Assembly: GCA_963576725.1 (NCBI GenBank)
Contig: OY755240.1
Location: forward strand, 56,482,633-56,546,632
Direction: 5' to 3'
From: Azorinus chamasolen
Taxonomy: Eukaryota > Mollusca > Bivalvia > Cardiida > Solecurtidae
DNA: 64,000 nucleotides
Position numbers and translations under genes: made by a program. Below, in pieces: positions 30,766-41,469 of the stretch. Numbering within the stretch: the first letter of the stretch is position 1; every line of letters begins with the position of its first letter. The notes beneath the pieces were generated by a model. The model saw nothing but the letters and a program-made list of their open reading frames with translations, did no database searches and was not told the origin of the DNA.

Positions 30766-31210
30766 TAGCAAACCCCTGAAACCCGGACGTTTAAATTTAG
30801 TAAACATATCGGTCCCGGAGACAGGTGGCAGCTTAATGCAGGGTGAAAGTCATGCAGAAAGCTCCTAGAGGAGCTTTCTGCGTGACTTTCACCCGGCATT
30901 AACCCTTCGCTTGCTATTCACGTCAATATACGTACCTGTAAATAGTGAAGACCCAGATGAGACAGCTCCTGCAGGAGCTGTCTCATCAGGGTCTGCACTA
31001 TTTACAAGTTGATTGTGCAACCAGTGTAATCCACAGCAGTGATTGCACAGCGAAATACTTGTACACAGTGAAGATATATGAAATTATACAACAGGGCATG
31101 GGTAAAGAAGGAGAAATGTATTTTAAAATTCAGCAAGAGAAGGGTTAAGCTGCCTGAAAGGATCTAATTTTTTCTTTACTAGAATTCCGCTTTAGAGCGG
31201 TTTTGCGAGT
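30766..31210 (-). repeat. TA-C3 MITE hosting a D element
   Basis: CAAACCCCTGAAACCCGGAC start, stem to GTGACTTTCACCCGGCATTAA, D inserted, then GCTGCCTGAAAGGATCTAAT and a degraded GCGGTTTTGCGAG end. Confidence 0.85.
30899..31148 (-). repeat. TTAA-D MITE inside C3
   Basis: TTAA at 30899-30902 and 31145-31148. Uninterrupted C3 copies read GCATTAAGCTGCC at this point (for example 23966-23980), proving a single duplicated TTAA. Confidence 0.96.
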
Positions 31211-31304
31211 ATATGTTACTACTGTTTGCTATGGCCATTCCTTATTTTTATATTTTCAATACAAAAAAACAATGTCCGTAGAAAATCGGACAAACATGCG
31301 TTTA

Positions 31305-31550
31305 TTAACCGTTTCCTTCATAGATACTTTACCTTTGCAAACAGAGTAAACCCAGGTCAGACGCCCTGTAGGAGATGTATGATTAGGGTCTGCTCTGTTT
31401 GCTTTATGGAATAGTATAGATAAAATTCTACAGTTTCTGTTATGGCCAAAATTTTATGTGTTTAAGTGCTATTATGAAAATGCATGCATTTTATTAATAT
31501 TCATAATGTCATTATTTCTCTTATGCATATTCAACGGGGCGAATGATTAA
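31305..31550 (+). repeat. TTAA-A1 MITE
   Basis: TTAACCGTTTCCTTCATAGA start, stem partly diverged (AGGTCAGACGCCCTGTAGG), right flank AATGTCATTATTTCTCTTAT, TTAA end. Confidence 0.85.
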
Positions 31551-31659
31551 TGCATAATTACTGTCCGATGTTTTATGGATATTACATGTAATTCATGTTT
31601 CATAGAATTAATATTTACAACGGACAAATACTTGCAGAAATATTCATCATGCATATGAG

Positions 31660-31990
31660 TGAGTGGGCGCTATAGAGGGGTTCTACTGTCCATACATTAA
31701 GTTGAACATTTAAAGGCATCAGTAATCCAAGAAGGAAGTACAGCACTCGTTGTAAAGTCAATCGGAAGTCCTGGTCCCATTCCGGGAAGTCGGTCACATA
31801 GGCACGTGCGCCTTAGCCGACATTGCTGAGAGACTGCGAGGGTGTGCACGGGAAATCAATACAAGGGAAATTAGTACAGAAAGCTCGTATAGGGTCTTTC
31901 TGCTTTACGCATGTCCTGTATTAAGCTATAACTTACCTTAAAGAACAAACTTAAGATTTCCTTTAATTGTCACTTAAGACAGGTTTCACA
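31660..31990. repeat. TA-C remnants at the left edge of L
   Basis: 31660-31692 is a lone C1 right end (GGGCGCTATAGAGGGGTTCT-ACTG). 31850-31990 is a decayed C4 cut at its last bases (TTAAGACAGGTTTCACA) by the L insertion. Confidence 0.6.
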
Positions 31991-33480
31991 TAGGCTGGGT
32001 CCTAGTAGTGGTTACCGTAGCATCCCCCCCTAGACTTTTTTTCATGGGTACCAAATTGTTCGTTTGGGTCCTCAGAACACGTTTTGAGCGTGCCCCCAAA
32101 AATAAGTTTGTCCCAGCTATGTTTTATTTAACGGTTTCCATGGTAACCCGAGGTAATTTTCGCAACTACCTTGGTTCAGAAAATGCGCCATAACTTTGTT
32201 TTTAGAAGCAATAGAAGGACAAAACAAGTACCAAAGTAAAGCCGAGACATATAGCTTGAATATGATATATGATTTTATTAATATTCATAAATGCATTCTT
32301 ATGAATATTAATGAGGAAGTAAAAAATGTGATTTTTTTAGAAAAATGGAGTTTGTTGTTTAGTCTGAGAGGCTTATTAATGCACAGAAATTATTGAATTT
32401 AGGTTTCAGGTGTTCGTTGGAGTCCTCAGAACACATTATGAGTATTTCCCCGAAATAATTTTGTCCCATCTATGTTTTATTAAACGGTTTCCATGGTAAC
32501 CCGAGGTAAATTCCGGAACATCCTTGGTTCAGAAAATGCGTAATAACTTTGCTGTTAGAGGTAATAGAAGGACAAAACAAGTACCAAAGTAAAGCAGAGA
32601 CATATCGCTTGAATATGGTATATGATTTGATTAATATTCATAAATGCATTCTTATGAATATTCATGAGAATGTAAAAAAAATGCGTTTTTTAGAAAATTG
32701 AGCTTGTTGTTTAGTCTGATAGGCTTATTAATGCACAGAAATTATTGAATTCAGGTTTAAATTGTTTGCTTGGGTCATCAGAACAAATTTTGAGCATTCC
32801 CCCAAAGTAATTTTGTCCCATCTATGTTTTATTGAACGGTTTCCATGGTAACGCGAGGAGGTAAATTTCGAAATATCATTGGTTCAGAAAATGCATAATA
32901 ACTTTGCTTTTAGAGGCAATAGAAGGACAAAACAAAAACCAAAGTAAAGCAGAGACATATATCTTGATTATAATATATAATTTTAATAATATTCATATAT
33001 GATTGCTTATGAATATTAATGAGGAAGTATAAAAATCCGCTTTTTTAGAAAAATGAGTATTTGTTCAGTCTTAGAGGCCTATAAATGCACAAAAATTATT
33101 GAATTCAGGTTTAAATTGTTCCTTGGGGTCCGCAGAACACCACTTGAGCATTCCCCAAAATAATTGTGTTCAAGCTATGTTTTTAACGGTTTCCATGGTA
33201 ACCCGAGGTAAATTTCGAAACATCCATGGTTAAACAAATGCGTCATAACTTTGCTTTTAGAGACAATAGAAGGACAAAACAAGAACCAACGTAAAGTAGA
33301 GACATATAGTTTGAATACGATATGTAAGTCTATTAATACATACAATGCATTCTTATAATGCATTCTTATGAATATTAATGGGGAAGTAAAAAATGCGTTT
33401 TTAGTTTGACGAGTTTGTTTTTAGTATGAGAGGCCTAATAATATACAAATAGTTATTGAATTCAGATTTAAATGTTTTAA
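31991..33480 (+). repeat. Left arm of L: tandem ~355-bp units
   Basis: Four tandem units (about 32049, 32408, 32768, 33117) plus a decayed fifth. Each reads TTGTTCGTTTGGGTCCTCAG-like, then TTTAACGGTTTCCATGGTAA, GGACAAAACAAGTACCAAAG, ATTCTTATGAATATTAATGA. The GGTTTCCATGGTAACC palindrome sits near 32133, 32486, 32838 and 33188. A frame of 66 codons at 32196-32396 appears again in mirror at 37155-37355. Confidence 0.93.
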
Positions 33481-33960
33481 TATCAACATACAAATAAAGG
33501 AAAACATATTTGGTTCATGTAATATTTCTAAAACATGTATATATTAACGCATATTTATGAATATTAATGAGATGTAAAATAAACACACTTGAATGAGCTG
33601 TTCTTTTTATCTGAGATTATTTAAGTTAACCAGTATAGAGCTTGATACTGACTAAAACAGCGATATTGATGTTCATGTATATAAATATGTAGATAATGAA
33701 TATTATTTCAAAATCATGAATATTAATGAGAATGTAAGCTGTTGTAGGAAAGTCAGTTTTTCTATTATATTGCAATATACATGTATGTGAACAACACATT
33801 TCTTGTAAGAAATTACAGCAGAGGAATTGAGCCTCATGCATGTTTTATGAAGAATATTACTGTTATGGGTGTTTGCAATGCAATAGAAAATATATAGCAT
33901 CTCGACTGTAGTCATCAGCTTATGTTTACCCATATTAGCCTTCCTTGACTTCTAACTTAC
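33481..33960. other. AT-rich inner border of L
   Basis: Contains further TATGAATATTAATGAGATG-like words (33555, 33716), probably decayed tandem units; otherwise nothing. Confidence 0.5.
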
Positions 33961-35625
33961 TCGCGATGTCTTATGTATTTGCTTGATTATTTACCACATC
34001 ATGCCAGAGCAAATCAAGGCTTCTTGCGAGCATTTCGCGACAGGCTGGACAATTCATTAAGTGTGTCTGGCCTGCTGTGGATGCTCCGCGTCAGCTCCCT
34101 GTCCAGTTTCATCCCTCTGGACAGGGGAGACGTGGGAGCTTGCTGCCCGACGGAAGAAGTATTCTTCTCTTTGGTCAGCGACTCCCACGCAACAGACAAA
34201 TCACTGTCCTCTAAAGCTCAGAAGAAGCCCGCTTCTACTTTAAAATCTCTTTCATCAACAGCCCCTGTGGTGTAGTCGATTCCCAAGTTGTTAGTTGCAG
34301 ATCGGCACCCAACTGCTGGCCCGGGCGCGGGTTCCCGGTTTACCACTTGAATGGTACCCTTTGTTCTGGTCCCAGGTACTATTGTTGCCAGGGCTCCTGG
34401 TCCGCTTGTTGTGTGAAGAGTTTTGCCTGGTCCCGCTGAATCTAGGCCCAGTTATCCGTCACCGGTCCCCAGTGTCCTGGCGTTAGTGCTTCCGTTTCAT
34501 GACATCACCAGCAGACCGGTCTACCGAGCACCCGCCCAAAGATGTCACTGTGTATTCTTTTGTGCGGTGTCCTAAGTTTGCTCTCCAACGGTCCTCCCGT
34601 GACCCGGTCTGGTCCTTTGGACCAGGATACCGAAGTGGACCAGTAAATCTACCAGTCCAATCTTTTCTACAGGGCATTCTGTATCTACAACGCATTACAG
34701 TGGTCAAAGTCAACAGGAAGCTGCTCTGGCTAAGTCTAGACGTTCTTGGTCGTCTAGACCCTGCAATTACTCTTCATCTCCTGAGTACACCTCGGACTCC
34801 CCAGCCCCCATCCCACCACCCCGTAGGAGGTGTAAAAATATTCTTATTATTATAATGGGAACCGACACTCGCACCGCTGTCATCGCAGATCGATGTCATA
34901 CCATTACTCTTCTATGCAAAGACATCGCTCTGCCTCCTCAGATTCGCCGGCTGGTCGCTCTCGATAGCCGACACTCATTCTGGGAACCAGCAAGCTTCAC
35001 CTAGAGGGAGAATAGCTCTCACGTGAACCCATAGTCCACACTTCTATGTCTGTGGCGGGTCCCACTCTTCCCGGATGCTGCCATCCATGGCGTTCACCAG
35101 GACGGATTCTGAGGGAGAGCAGGAAGACACTTTGTCCATTATGGCTCCTAGGGATGGTCCTATTTTTTAAGGGAATCAGACTTTGTGGAAGCCTCTCACT
35201 CAGATTTAGACGGGACTTAGTCCTTTTTTTCTTTAGATGATTCTGAACATCAATATTTTCTATTGAGAATGCGTGTGAAGATTGTTTTAGAATCCTCCCA
35301 CCCTCTGTCTGCCCTAGACCCCCGAATCCTATTCACAGGGGTCCTCTATCCTCTTCCGTGCTAGTGTCAGTCGAAAAAGTGGACCTCCCTAACCTAATTA
35401 AGTCTAGGGAGTCTCTTTCTCCTTCCACGGGACTTCTTTCCCGTTTGTCTGACCTGGACGAAGATTTTTGTGCCAGCCCGGCAACTGGGTGGATCATGTC
35501 CGTTAAACTCTTACGGACAAGGGTTCCCTGGGTATCTCTTAGGCCTCCGGTTTCAAATGAAATTCGACCTGGGATGTTTTATCAGATCCCCTCACTTGTT
35601 TCCGACAGCCCCAGGGGCGGGCATT
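33961..35625 (+). pseudogene. GC-richer decayed coding remnant in L
   Basis: Base composition rises sharply against the AT-rich surroundings. Short frames in all three + phases include a 100-codon one (33973-34275, starting MYLLDYLPHHARANQGFLR) and Ser/Arg/Pro-rich text near 34730-35010 (AKSRRSWSSRP, SPAPIPPPRRR, RHRSASSDSPAGRSR). Such Ser/Arg-rich, low-complexity gag-like protein is common in DIRS-type and some LTR retroelements, but I see no reverse transcriptase, recombinase or zinc-knuckle motif. Could equally be a captured host exon fragment. Identity unknown. Confidence 0.45.
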
Positions 35626-35628
35626 AGA

Positions 35629-35675
<47 letters not shown>

Positions 35676-35692
35676 CCCTCTCTCTCTCTCAT
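35626..35692. repeat. (CT)n tract
   Basis: Almost pure CTCT dinucleotide run, with a CCCCCCTC interruption. Confidence 0.95.
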
Positions 35693-35765
35693 TCACTTCT
35701 TTAGCACCGGCAGTTGCATCCAACAGATGGGATTTGCTTCAAACATTGACGTATTATCATTGACG

Positions 35766-35940
35766 TACGTATTAATATCGATATTTAAGACAGGTGACAG
35801 CTTAATGCATGGTGAAAGTCATGCAGAAAGCTCCTAGTGCAGCTTTCTTCATGACTTTCATCATGCATTAAGAAGTCACCTGTCTAAAAGGGCCTTAATG
35901 TTTCTATAAAGAAAATTCGAATAATCGAGATTTTACCGTA
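35766..35940. repeat. TA-C6 pogo-like MITE inside L
   Basis: AGACAGGTGACAGCTTAATGC, AAAGTCATGCAGAAAGCTCC, TTAAGAAGTCACCTGTC, then AAATTCGAATAATCGAGATT-TTACCG. Left terminus lost. Same subtype as 53257-53449. Confidence 0.75.
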
Positions 35941-36075
35941 TACTCAAAATAATACTAAATACAATGCTCATAGAAAATTGCTTATTCATATACGTACATT
36001 ATATGCAAATAAGCTTAAATATGCATGCTTTATAGAAATATTACCTGAAACAAAGATGGTTTATTTTCCTTCACA

Positions 36076-37560
36076 TGAAAACATTTAAACATGAATTCAA
36101 TAACTTTATTAATACATGTAGGCATCTCAGACTAAACATTAAACTCCTTTTTTCTAAACAAAAATCCGTTTGTTTTACTTCCTCATTAATATTCATAAGA
36201 ATACATTTATGAAAATTAGTTAAAATTACATATCATATTTAAGTTATATGTCTTTGCTTTATTCAGGTTCTTGTTTTGTCCTTCTTTCGCCTCTAAAGGC
36301 AAAGTTATGACGCATTTGTTTAACCATGGATGTTTCGAAATTTACCTCAGGTTACCATGGAAACCGTTAAAAACATAGCTTGAACACAATTATTTTGGAG
36401 AATGCTCAAGTGGTGTTCTGCGGACCCCAAGAAACAATTTAAACCTGAATTCAATAATTTTTGTGCATTTATAGGCCTCTAAGACTGAACAAATACTCAT
36501 TTTTCTAAAAAAGCGGATTTTTATACTTCCTCATTAATATTCATAGCAATCATATATGAATATTATTAAAATTATATATTATAATCAAGATATATGTCTC
36601 TGCTTTACTTTGGTTTTTGTTTTGTCCTTCTATTGCCTCTAAAAGCAAAGTTATTATGCATTTTCTGAACCAATGCTATTTCGAAATTTACCTCCTCGCG
36701 TTACCATGGAAACCGTTCAATAAAACATAGATGGGACAAAATTACTTTGGGGGAATGCTCAAAATTTGTTCTGATGACCCAAACAAACAATTTAAACCTG
36801 AATTCAATAATTTCTGTGCATTAATAAGCCTATCAGACTAAACAACAAGCTCAATTTTCTAAAAAACGCATTTTTTTTACATTCTCATGAATATTCATAA
36901 GAATGCATTTATGAATATTAATCAAATCATATACCATATTCAAGCGATATGTCTCTGCTTTACTTTGGTACTTGTTTTGTCCTTCTATTACCTCTAACAG
37001 CAAAGCTATTACGCATTTTCTGAACCAAGGATGTTTCGGAATTTACCTCGGGTTACCATGGAAACCGTTTAATAAAACATAGATGGGACAAAATTATTTC
37101 GGGAAATACTCATAATGTGTTCTGAGGACTCCAACAAACACCTTAAACCTAAATTCAATAATTTCTGTGCATTAATAAGCCTCTCAGACTAAACAACAAA
37201 CTCCATTTTTCTAAAAAAATCACATTTTTTACTTCCTCATTAATATTCATAAGAATGCATTTATGAATATTAATAAAATCGTATATCATATTCAAGCTAT
37301 ATGTCTCGGCTTTACTTTGGTACTTGTTTTGTCCTTCTATTGCTTCTAAAAACAAAGTTATGGCGCATTTTCTGAACCAAGGTAGTTTCGAAAATTACCT
37401 CGGGTTACCATGGAAACCGTTAAATAAAACATAGCTGGGACAAACTTATTTTTGGGGGCACGCTCAAAACGTGTTCTGAGGACCCAAACGAACAATTTGG
37501 TACCCATGAAAAAAAGTCTAGGGGGGGATGCTACGGTAACCACTACTAGGACCCAGCCTA
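36076..37560 (-). repeat. Right arm of L
   Basis: Mirror of the left arm with the same four units. X-box-like GGTTACCATGGAAACC at 36350, 36700, 37051, 37403. The outermost unit matches its partner almost base for base; inner units differ more. Confidence 0.93.
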
Positions 37561-37689
37561 ACAGCATATGTATAGATCAAATGAAACGAGAGTACAGGAA
37601 AAGGATCCCTTCAACGGCCACCAACAAGAAGTCTTCTTATTCCTTGTCTTCAAACATATATCACTTAGCTGGAGTTTTATAACAGAGTC

Positions 37690-37972
37690 ATGAACAGAGA
37701 GTTTTTACCATGGCAAATATTATAGAAACATGTACTAGTATACGTTATTTTAAAAGCAAACCCTAATTCTAGAGGAGCAGTGGCGGTTATGAAGGGTTTT
37801 CTACGGTATCTTCTGGGGGAACATCATGAAAAAGGACTGGTGACAAAAGACCTCCTTGTCGAACATCTATGGTTGTCATGTAATATTTCATTATACTCTA
37901 ACTAATGTGTCCATGAATATTTAGTAGGTATTGAAATTAGAAATAAATATAGAACAGAGAAAACGTTTACTC
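37690..37972. repeat. A-type MITE pieces around an unknown ~105-bp block
   Basis: 37700-37772 resembles a reverse A1 left half (CCATGGCAAATATTATAGAA, AAAAGCAAACCCT). 37890-37972 is a forward A2 right half (CATGAATATTTAGTAGGTAT). Between them 37775-37888 matches no repeat here and is open on the + strand (AVMKGFLRYLLGEHHEKGL-); see findings. Confidence 0.5.
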
Positions 37973-38196
37973 TTTATTCCATATTGGTACATTTGCTTAC
38001 AGAGTAGACCCATACCACATGGCTCCTGTAATAGCCGTCTGATCTGGGTCTGCTCTGTTTGCTTATAACATAGATCTATTTCTACAGTTTATGTTCTGGT
38101 AAAACTTCCCTTGTTAGTGATGCCTTTATAAATACAAATCAGCTAATTAATTTGCATATTCATTATTTCTATGAATATTAACCGAGCTTAGGGTTA
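37966..38196 (+). repeat. TTAA-A1 MITE, diverged
   Basis: CGTTTACTCTTTATTCCATA start, stem CCCATACCACATGGCTCC/GCCGTCTGATCTGGG, right end with TTAGGGTTAA. Confidence 0.75.
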
Positions 38197-38233
38197 AGCA
38201 TGGAAAGAGTATTCCCTTGTCTTGTGATTGGTT

Positions 38234-38405
38234 TGTTTGTTTGTTTGCAACATGTTTCTGATGGCTAAAAGAAGCGTGTTTTGCTTAATGCTTAATGAAA
38301 CATTTATTTTTGTTTGCAACATGCAGTCTTGCAGCAGTATATACTTAATGCTTAATAAAATAGTTGTATTTGTTTGCAACATGCAGTCATGCAGCACTAC
38401 ATGCT
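38234..38405. repeat. Minisatellite, ~62-bp unit
   Basis: Two and a half imperfect units of TTTGTTTGCAACATGCAGTC followed by CTTAATGCTTAATRAAA. Confidence 0.88.
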
Positions 38406-38733
38406 ATTAATTATATTTTGTGGACTGTCTTTGTCTGAAGACCTGAAGCCCAAGAGTCATTCGCACTAATTAAGTTACCTTTATCATTAAAAAGGCGTTC
38501 TTCATTCATTCATTAATTATACAAATCTCAAAACAGCATATGCCAAGGGCAGATATAGTAGTGGGGTACACCGCATTAAACACAAATCATCTTAATTATC
38601 CGTAAACGGCCTAAAACACATCGTTAACCCGGGTAGTGAGCTCAATATATGCATTTGTTCGTACATGTATAAAGTAGCGAGTCACGAGCCTGAATTGCGA
38701 CTGTGGTGTTGCCGTTCCTTTGTGTACGGTCTC
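38406..38733. other. Mostly unassigned; possible retroposon tail
   Basis: 38460-38518 ends TTAAAAAGGCGTTCTTCATT-CATTCATT, a simple-repeat tail of the kind found at LINE or SINE 3' ends. No body recognised. Confidence 0.35.
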
Positions 38734-38978
38734 TTAACTCATTAATGAACACTAGTTGGATAAAGAACAATAGCTTTAACTATTACCATGAATCGATGAT
38801 ATATATGCAAACAGTTTGGTTCCAGATGTGACGCCGAGTAACTCGGCGTCTCATCAAGATCCAAACTTTTTTTTATTACTGTTATTGTATTTTTAAAGAA
38901 ATGGCAGAAAATGAAAACATGATAATTAAGCAGACGATATGTTTTTGCAGACGACCACACATGGCAGCGAAAGAGTTA
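38734..38978 (-). repeat. TTAA-F MITE
   Basis: Best F copy: TTAACTCATTAATGAAC start, stem GGTTCCAGATGTGACGCCGA, apex GTAACTC, GGCGTCTCATCAAGATCC, AAGCAGACGATATG, GGCAGCGAAAGAGTTAA end. Confidence 0.82.
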
Positions 38979-39026
38979 AGGCGATTTTCATAGAGTCTGA
39001 AATCTCACCTGTATGTAATCAATAAA

Positions 39027-39312
39027 CCCAACTCTTACGCTGCTTCCAACTTTGTCGTCTGCTTCAATTTTCATGTTTTAATTTTTTACCAATTTCTTTG
39101 GGGTTTTTTCTCCATTAAAAACGTTACACGTGACTTTGATAAATTTCGAAAGCAGTGTAGATCCAAATGAGATGCCCAGTAACACAACGTCTTCTGAGGA
39201 CTGTGTGATACCCGGATGTGCATTGATTGGGAAAATGACCTGTACTTTATAATTTACTTCTGTAGCAGACGACAAAAGTCGAAAGCAAACGGCAATTTGT
39301 TCACAGTAATAT
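39027..39312. repeat. TTAA-F element, decayed
   Basis: TTTGTCGTCTGCTTCAATTT, GCAGTGTAGATCCAAATGAG, ATGCCCAGTAAC, AGCAGACGACAAAAGTCG. Second arm replaced by unrelated sequence. Confidence 0.6.
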
Positions 39313-39539
39313 TAACCCTTTATCTCATAGGCTGTTTTAGATCCAATCTCTTTGAATAAATCTACCGAAAAGGAGCATTAACTAGAGAAAAGGAAAACTT
39401 TAGAATTCTGTAGTTTGAAACCATTGTGATAAATAGAGCATTTGCTCCTATAGGAGCAAATGCTCTATTTATCACAATGGTTTCACAAAGTAACTTTTAC
39501 AGAGTCGTCAAAAACCGTCAATATGAGGGAATAGGTTAA
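39312..39539 (+). repeat. TTAA-B MITE
   Basis: Complete, apex GCTCCTATAGGAGC, TTAA at both ends. Confidence 0.92.
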
Positions 39540-39649
39540 AGATGTACATGTAGTCTGCTCATATTTTCGCCAATTTTGGGTAACGGAATTACTTCAGCAT
39601 CGGAATCAGTTAGCGCTGACAAGCATGGTAGGGAACGTGTTGTTTGTAT

Positions 39650-40118
39650 CGGAAAACAAGAGCACCACATGCGGATGCCAGCGCTCGTCTGTAAACGGAC
39701 ATACGTTTGTAAAAAAGCCTTACATAGTTATGGCCCCTTGTTAGATTGTAGTCCTGGTGATGGTGAACAAGCGTGTGAAGTTTCATAAGATTTGCTGGAA
39801 TAAATATAACAAAAGCCAACTTTAAAGTTTGTCTAGTTAAAATTTTGAATATTAGGTCAGGGTTCAAATGTCAAGGTCATAAGTAAATGAAACGCAACAA
39901 TGATGGAAAGACCTTGCCACAAGGGATTCACATATGGAATATTAGAGACCTGCTGTTACAGTTTCAAAATAACAGACATGTTTTATTTCCTTGGTCCATA
40001 AAGGGACATAATTTAGCAAGAGGGTATTGCAGAGTTATAGCTCTTGACCAGATTTTAGCCCGTGTGATGGTGAACAAGCATGTGAAGTTTCATAAGATTT
40101 GCATGAATAGTAAAGAAA
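39650..40118 (-). mobile_element. Pearl-like element 3, partial
   Basis: Begins AAAACAAGAGCACCACATGC; in reverse this gives a 3' end CTCTTGTTTT like that of element 1. Two imperfect core units: TGATGGTGAACAAGCRTGTG-AAGTTTCATAAGATTTGC at 39759 and 40068, about 310 bp apart. The distal hairpin and microsatellite are not present. Confidence 0.55.
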
Positions 40119-40137
40119 TAATAGCCAACACGACGGC

Positions 40138-40246
40138 ATCCCATATATACGCTTTGCAAACAGGGTAGATCCAGATCAGACGACTTCTACTGGCCGTCTG
40201 AGCAATGTCTGTTTCTTACATGACTATTCATGGAGTAAAAGGTTAA
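40138..40246 (+). repeat. TTAA-A1 deletion derivative
   Basis: GCATCCCATATATACGC, GATCCAGATCAGACGACTTC/GCCGTCTGAGCAATG, joined directly to TTTCTTACATGACTATTCAT and GTAAAAGGTTAA. Confidence 0.7.
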
Positions 40247-40332
40247 AGTTAGTAACGGTATTAAAACTAGATATTTGAACATTTTGCGCGTTCTACACTC
40301 TGGTGATTGGTGAAATATATCACACTATTACA

Positions 40333-40525
40333 CAGGTGTCCAGATAAGATGCGTAAATTAAAACAATTTCAAGAATAACATCTGTGTTTCTCCACTAAAC
40401 CCTATGTTGTGACCACTCTTTAGAATCGTCTCGAAGAGACGATCCTAAAGAGTGGTCACAACATAGGGTTTGGTGGAGAAATGATGATTTTAGTATTTGA
40501 GTACGCATCTTTATCTGTTGCTCTG
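40333..40525. repeat. Foldback G element
   Basis: Central long palindrome 40381-40480 (ACCCTATGTTGTGACCACTC, TTTAGAATCGTCTC and mirror), outer inverted ends CCAGATAAGATGCGTA and TACGCATCTTTATCTG. No TTAA or TA rule visible; class unknown. Reference copy for the family. Confidence 0.88.
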
Positions 40526-40539
40526 ATTACATCATCTGC

Positions 40540-40715
40540 AGTGAACCCCCTCTAAAGTGACCACAAAAATATATCTAATTCTTAGTCTTAAGGCACGTGA
40601 TAGCGTAATGCAGGCCGAAAAGTACGCAAAAAGTTTCTACAGGGGCTTTCAGCATTGCTTTCGTCCTGTATTAAGTAACCGCGTTTGATATAACGAGTTA
40701 GAAAAAACGAGATCA
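40540..40715. repeat. TA-C element, decayed
   Basis: GTGAACCCCCTCTAAAGTGA, GCGTAATGCAGG, TTTCAGCATTGCTTTCGTCC, TTGATATAACGAGTTAGAA. Confidence 0.6.
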
Positions 40716-40719
40716 CTGT

Positions 40720-40881
40720 CAATGGCAACCAGTGTAGACCTAGAGGAATGCCCCCTAATCAGGGTCTACACTGTTTGTCATTCAAAATTGTTTCACGAAG
40801 CTTAGCTTTTCATACTGTATGTACTCTACCAGAAAACAATGATGGAAAGTTCCATTTTATTAATTCAGCTTTGAAAGGGTT
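40720..40881 (-). repeat. E-related MITE, subtype E2
   Basis: ACCAGTGTAGACCTAG, TCAGGGTCTACACTGTTTG, CATTCAAAATTG, TCCATTTTATTAATTCAGC, AAAGGGTTTAA. Pairs with the copy at 59555. Confidence 0.6.
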
Positions 40882-40901
40882 TAAGACATCTATGTTTAAT
40901 C

Positions 40902-41136
40902 TTAACCCTTCTCTTGCTGAATTTTAAAATACATTTCTCCTTCTTTACCCATGCCCTGTTGTATACACTGTGTACACGTATTACGCTGTGCAATCACTAC
41001 GGTGGAGTGCACTGGTTGCACAATCCACTTGTAAATAGTGCAGACCCTGATGATACAGCTCCTGCAGTAGCTGTCTCATCTGGGTCTTCACTATTTACAG
41101 GTAGGTATAGTGACGTGAATAGCAAGCGAAGGGTTA
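40902..41136 (+). repeat. TTAA-D MITE, small deletion
   Basis: As other D copies but lacks about 15 bp (TTGTATACACTGTGTACACG) and has an apex CTCCTGCAGTAG. Confidence 0.93.
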
Positions 41137-41166
41137 AAGCGGTCACGTTAGATGAGCTTTACTGAA

Positions 41167-41376
41167 CAGTACAACCCCTCTAAACCCGACGTTCGAATTA
41201 GTATCAACATCGGTCTTTCAGACAGGTGACAGCTTAATGCAGGGTGAAAGTCATGCAGAAAGCTCCTCCAGGAGCTTTCTGCATGACTTTCACCTTGCAT
41301 TAAGCAGCCACCTGCTTAAAAGTATCTAAATTATTCTCTACTAGAATTTCGGTTTAGTTTTTTTTAGTTTTTACTG
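41167..41376 (-). repeat. TA-C3 pogo-like MITE
   Basis: CAGTACAACCCCTCTAAACC to AGTTTTTACTG-TA; a short T-rich expansion before the right end. Confidence 0.88.
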
Positions 41377-41469
41377 TACATGTATATCCGTCACAACATT
41401 ATGCCTATACTAATATGAGGATTGAAATTTGATACCCATATGACAGTGTCACGAACTGAAACTTTTCAC

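Larger units (their letters stand above)
31991..37560. mobile_element. Giant inverted-repeat element L
   Basis: Outer ends TAGGCTGGGTCCTAGTAGTG and CACTACTAGGACCCAGCCTA are exact mirrors. The arms run 31991 to about 33480 and about 36076 to 37560. ACA flanks both sides, a possible 3-bp duplication. The 2.6 kb middle holds a GC-richer coding remnant, a CT tract and a C6 MITE. I cannot assign the element to a superfamily; it could be a large foldback element or an inverted duplication of a tandem array. Confidence 0.88.

Noticed and set aside
32196..32396. Identical 66-codon frames at 32196-32396 (+) and 37155-37355 (-)
   Set aside because: They are mirror copies in the two arms of L, in AT-rich tandem units with no protein features.
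39576..40168. Two frames of 70 and 93 codons
   Set aside because: Non-coding tandem core of a pearl-like element; the frames are in different phases of the same repeat.
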